A stretch of 64,000 bases of DNA from Sphingopyxis sp. LK2115 (GTDB taxonomy: Bacteria > Pseudomonadota > Alphaproteobacteria > Sphingomonadales > Sphingomonadaceae): the NCBI RefSeq assembly GCF_014595975.1, contig NZ_JABWGQ010000060.1, forward strand, positions 124,001-188,000, read 5' to 3'. The notes under the pieces were generated by a model. The model was given only the letters and a program-made list of their open reading frames with translations. It had not been told where the DNA came from and made no database searches. Shown in pieces: positions 62,000-64,000 of the stretch; the stretch's first letter is position 1, and every line of letters begins with the position of its first letter. A program made the translations under genes and the position numbers.

Positions 62000-63829
62000 A
62001 TGGCACTATGCTGGAGGACCACTAGAGCGCGTCGCTTGGTCGGGTTGCGGCGTGCTGCCGTCATCGCGCTCGCGTGCCTGTTGGGGACCGCAACGGGTCA
62101 GGCGCAACCGCGATCCGGGCCGCCGCGTCAGCCCAATATCGTGATCTTCCTCGCCGACGACTGGGGCTTTTCGGACGTCGGTGCCTTTGGTTCCGAAATC
62201 GCGACGCCGCATATCGACGCGCTGGCGCACGCAGGGATGCGCTTTTCCAACTTCCACGTCGCGGGTTCCTGCTCGCCGACGCGCGCGATGCTTCAGACCG
62301 GGGTGATGAACCACCGCAACGGCCTCGGCAACATGCCCGAAACGATCCCCGACGCGCATCGGGGCAAGCCGGGCTATGACACGGTGATGAACCTGCGCGT
62401 CGTGACGATCGCGCAACTGATGAAGGCGGCGGGATACCGCACCTACCTCACCGGCAAATGGCATCTGGGCGCCGATGCGAAGCGCCTGCCGCACGCGCGC
62501 GGATATGACCGCGCGTTCAGCCTTGCCGATGCCGGCGCCGACAATTTCGAGCAAAGGCCGATCGAGGGGCTGTACGACAAGGCGAACTGGACCGAGAACG
62601 GCAAGCCCGCGACCTTGCCCAGGGATTATTATTCGTCGGCCTTCGTCGTCGAAAAGATGATCGAATATATCGAATCGGATCGCGCGAGCGGCAAACCCTT
62701 CTTCGCTTCGGTCAACTTCCTTGCCAATCATATCCCGGTGCAGGCGCCCGACAGCGACATCGCGCGCTATGCGGCGATGTACAGGGAGGGGTGGACGGCG
62801 CTGCGCGCGGCTCGGGCGCGGCGCGCGGCGGCGCTTGGCATCGTGCCCGCGGGCGCGCCGATGGTGACGATGCCGACGACGCGCGACTGGCAGAAGCTGG
62901 ACGACGACGAGCGTGCGGCGGCGGTGCGCGTGATGCAGGCCTATGCCGGCATGGCGACCGCGATGGACCGCGAGATCGGCCGACTGGTCGCGCACCTCAA
63001 GACCAGGGGCGATTACGACAATACGATCTTTGTCTTTCTGTCCGACAATGGCGCCGAACCGACCGATCCGTTCAGCTCGTTCCGCAACCGGCTGTTCCTG
63101 GGGATGCAATATGACCTTGCGACCGACAATATCGGGCGGCGGGGCAGTTTTTCGGCGATCGGAGCCAGCTGGGCGAGCGCGGCGGCGTCGCCTTTATCGG
63201 GTTATAAGTTCAGCGCGACCGAAGGCGGGCTGCGCGTCCCGCTGATCATCGCCTGGCCGGGGCATGGCGCGATTCAAGCGGGCGCGATCAGCGACGGGCT
63301 GGCGCATGTCACCGACCTTTTGCCCACGCTTGCCGAGCTGGCCGACGTGCCGCTGCACGATGGGCGATGGCAGGGGCGAAGCGTCGAGCCGATCACGGGG
63401 CGCAGCCTGGTGCCGATGCTGAAGGGGGGTGCGGGAAGCGTCCATGGCGACGCGCCGCTCGGTTATGAATTGTCGGGCAATGCCGCGCTGTTCCGCGGCG
63501 ATTACAAGCTGGTGCGCAACCTGCCGCCGACCGGCGACGGCAAATGGCGGCTCTACGACCTCAGCACCGATCCCGGCGAAACGCGCGACCTGTCGGCGGC
63601 GATGCCCGATCGATTCGCCGCGATGATGGCCGACTACCGCGCCTATGCAAAGGCGAATGGCGTGCTCGACATGCCCGCGGGCTATACGGCCGACGAGCAG
63701 ATCAACCGTTATGCGTGGGAGCAGCAGGGGCGCAAACGCGCGATCACGGCCGCGCTGTGGCTGGGCGGCGGGTTGATGGTGCTGGCGTTGCTGGTCTGGG
63801 GCTGGCGGCGGCGACGGGCGCGGGGGTAG
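62000..63829 (+). CDS. Sulfatase (arylsulfatase type, Cys-dependent) with C-terminal membrane anchor
   Basis: A 609-residue formylglycine sulfatase. PNIVIFLADDWGFSDVGAFGSEIATPHIDALA binds the metal, and CSPTRAMLQTG (Cys near residue 91) is the site converted to formylglycine. GKWHLG and the FVFLSDNGAEPTDPF metal segment follow. The N-terminus carries a long basic region and signal sequence; the C-terminus has a transmembrane helix (ALWLGGGLMVLALLVWGW) and an Arg-rich tail. The start at 62000 is preferred for its GGGGGTGGGGG context; 61973 is an alternative. It hydrolyses a sulfate ester in the periplasm; the substrate is unknown. Confidence 0.92.
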   Translation: MALCWRTTRARRLVGLRRAAVIALACLLGTATGQAQPRSGPPRQPNIVIFLADDWGFSDVGAFGSEIATPHIDALAHAGMRFSNFHVAGSCSPTRAMLQTGVMNHRNGLGNMPETIPDAHRGKPGYDTVMNLRVVTIAQLMKAAGYRTYLTGKWHLGADAKRLPHARGYDRAFSLADAGADNFEQRPIEGLYDKANWTENGKPATLPRDYYSSAFVVEKMIEYIESDRASGKPFFASVNFLANHIPVQAPDSDIARYAAMYREGWTALRAARARRAAALGIVPAGAPMVTMPTTRDWQKLDDDERAAAVRVMQAYAGMATAMDREIGRLVAHLKTRGDYDNTIFVFLSDNGAEPTDPFSSFRNRLFLGMQYDLATDNIGRRGSFSAIGASWASAAASPLSGYKFSATEGGLRVPLIIAWPGHGAIQAGAISDGLAHVTDLLPTLAELADVPLHDGRWQGRSVEPITGRSLVPMLKGGAGSVHGDAPLGYELSGNAALFRGDYKLVRNLPPTGDGKWRLYDLSTDPGETRDLSAAMPDRFAAMMADYRAYAKANGVLDMPAGYTADEQINRYAWEQQGRKRAITAALWLGGGLMVLALLVWGWRRRRARG

Positions 63830-63942
63830 GCTTTTTTGGGATGTCGGCCGAGCGATAATCGGGGTGGCCGAAATCATTGCCGGCTTTGCGGTGGGCAGCC
63901 GTCGTGGCGCAAGCAAGCCGCGCGCCTTCAGGGAGGGGCCTT

Positions 63943-64000
63943 ATGGCAGCAACCGGTCGCTTCCCGCCATTCCCGTCGTTGCTTGCGGCGCGGGCCTATT
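63943..64000 (+). CDS. Start of a gene cut by the right window edge
   Basis: GGGAGGGG lies six bases before an ATG that opens MAATGRFPPFPSLLAARAY and runs off the edge. The PPxxSLLAARAY pattern weakly resembles the N-terminus of LysR-type regulators (such as LPPLNALRAFEAAAR), but 19 residues are too few to decide. Confidence 0.4.
   Translation, partial: MAATGRFPPFPSLLAARAY

Overview
The window is a contiguous piece of GC-rich chromosome, packed with genes on both strands, from an alphaproteobacterium of the Sphingomonadaceae. A Sphingopyxis-like genome is the best guess. The reasons are large Caulobacter/sphingomonad-type TonB receptors, a PabB-PabC fusion, a TonB receptor next to a tryptophan-halogenase-like gene, and many short palindromic intergenic repeats. 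I see no tRNA, rRNA, CRISPR array, prophage or complete insertion sequence. Codon and base composition look even from end to end.

Layout. 0-7.4 kb: small accessory and housekeeping genes (lipoprotein, DUF1330, GNAT, glycine-zipper protein, RarD, dihydroorotase, YgfZ-like protein, aspartic protease, MBL hydrolase). 7.4-14.9 kb: biosynthesis, with bioF-bioD (biotin), ilvB-ilvH-ilvC (branched-chain amino acids), miaA (tRNA modification) and serB (serine). 14.9-30.8 kb: an accessory catabolic block with a VOC protein, a carboxymuconolactone-decarboxylase-like protein, a SnoaL-like protein, an MFS permease, a TonB receptor, DUF3237, a CaiB-type CoA-transferase, an HMG-CoA-lyase-type enzyme, an EamA permease, two acyl-CoA dehydrogenases, a LuxR-type regulator, a D-aminoacylase-like amidohydrolase and a membrane dipeptidase. 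30.8-51.7 kb: core metabolism and maintenance, with ahcY, a YqgE/AlgH protein, peroxiredoxin, amn, clpA, an acyl-CoA ligase, pabBC, an aminotransferase, msrA, a beta-lactamase-fold lipoprotein, sucC, etfB-etfA and a DUF389 membrane protein. 51.7-63.8 kb: an alpha-glucan utilisation locus with a TonB receptor, a flavin-dependent halogenase, periplasmic alpha-amylase, GH13 alpha-glucosidase, GH97 alpha-glucosidase and a sulfatase. A truncated gene starts at the right edge.

How the parts work together. In the alpha-glucan locus the receptor should import maltodextrins, the exported GH13 and GH97 enzymes should cut them in the periplasm, and the signal-less GH13 should finish the job in the cytoplasm. 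The halogenase-like gene is translationally coupled to the amylase and has no obvious role there. The 14.9-30.8 kb block looks like uptake, CoA activation, beta-oxidation and retro-aldol cleavage of an unidentified branched or polycyclic carbon source. Two of its intergenic regions share a 15-bp palindrome, and three of its divergent promoters carry a TTAG-containing AT-rich islet, so part of it probably forms a regulon.

The most interesting signals are the halogenase/amylase coupling, the shared operators of the catabolic block, the miaA/serB start codons that overlap head to head, two 125-130 bp elements bounded by inverted repeats that flank ilvC-ilvH, a 70-bp inverted doublet present twice with identical spacing, and an amidohydrolase that lacks its HxH metal motif.
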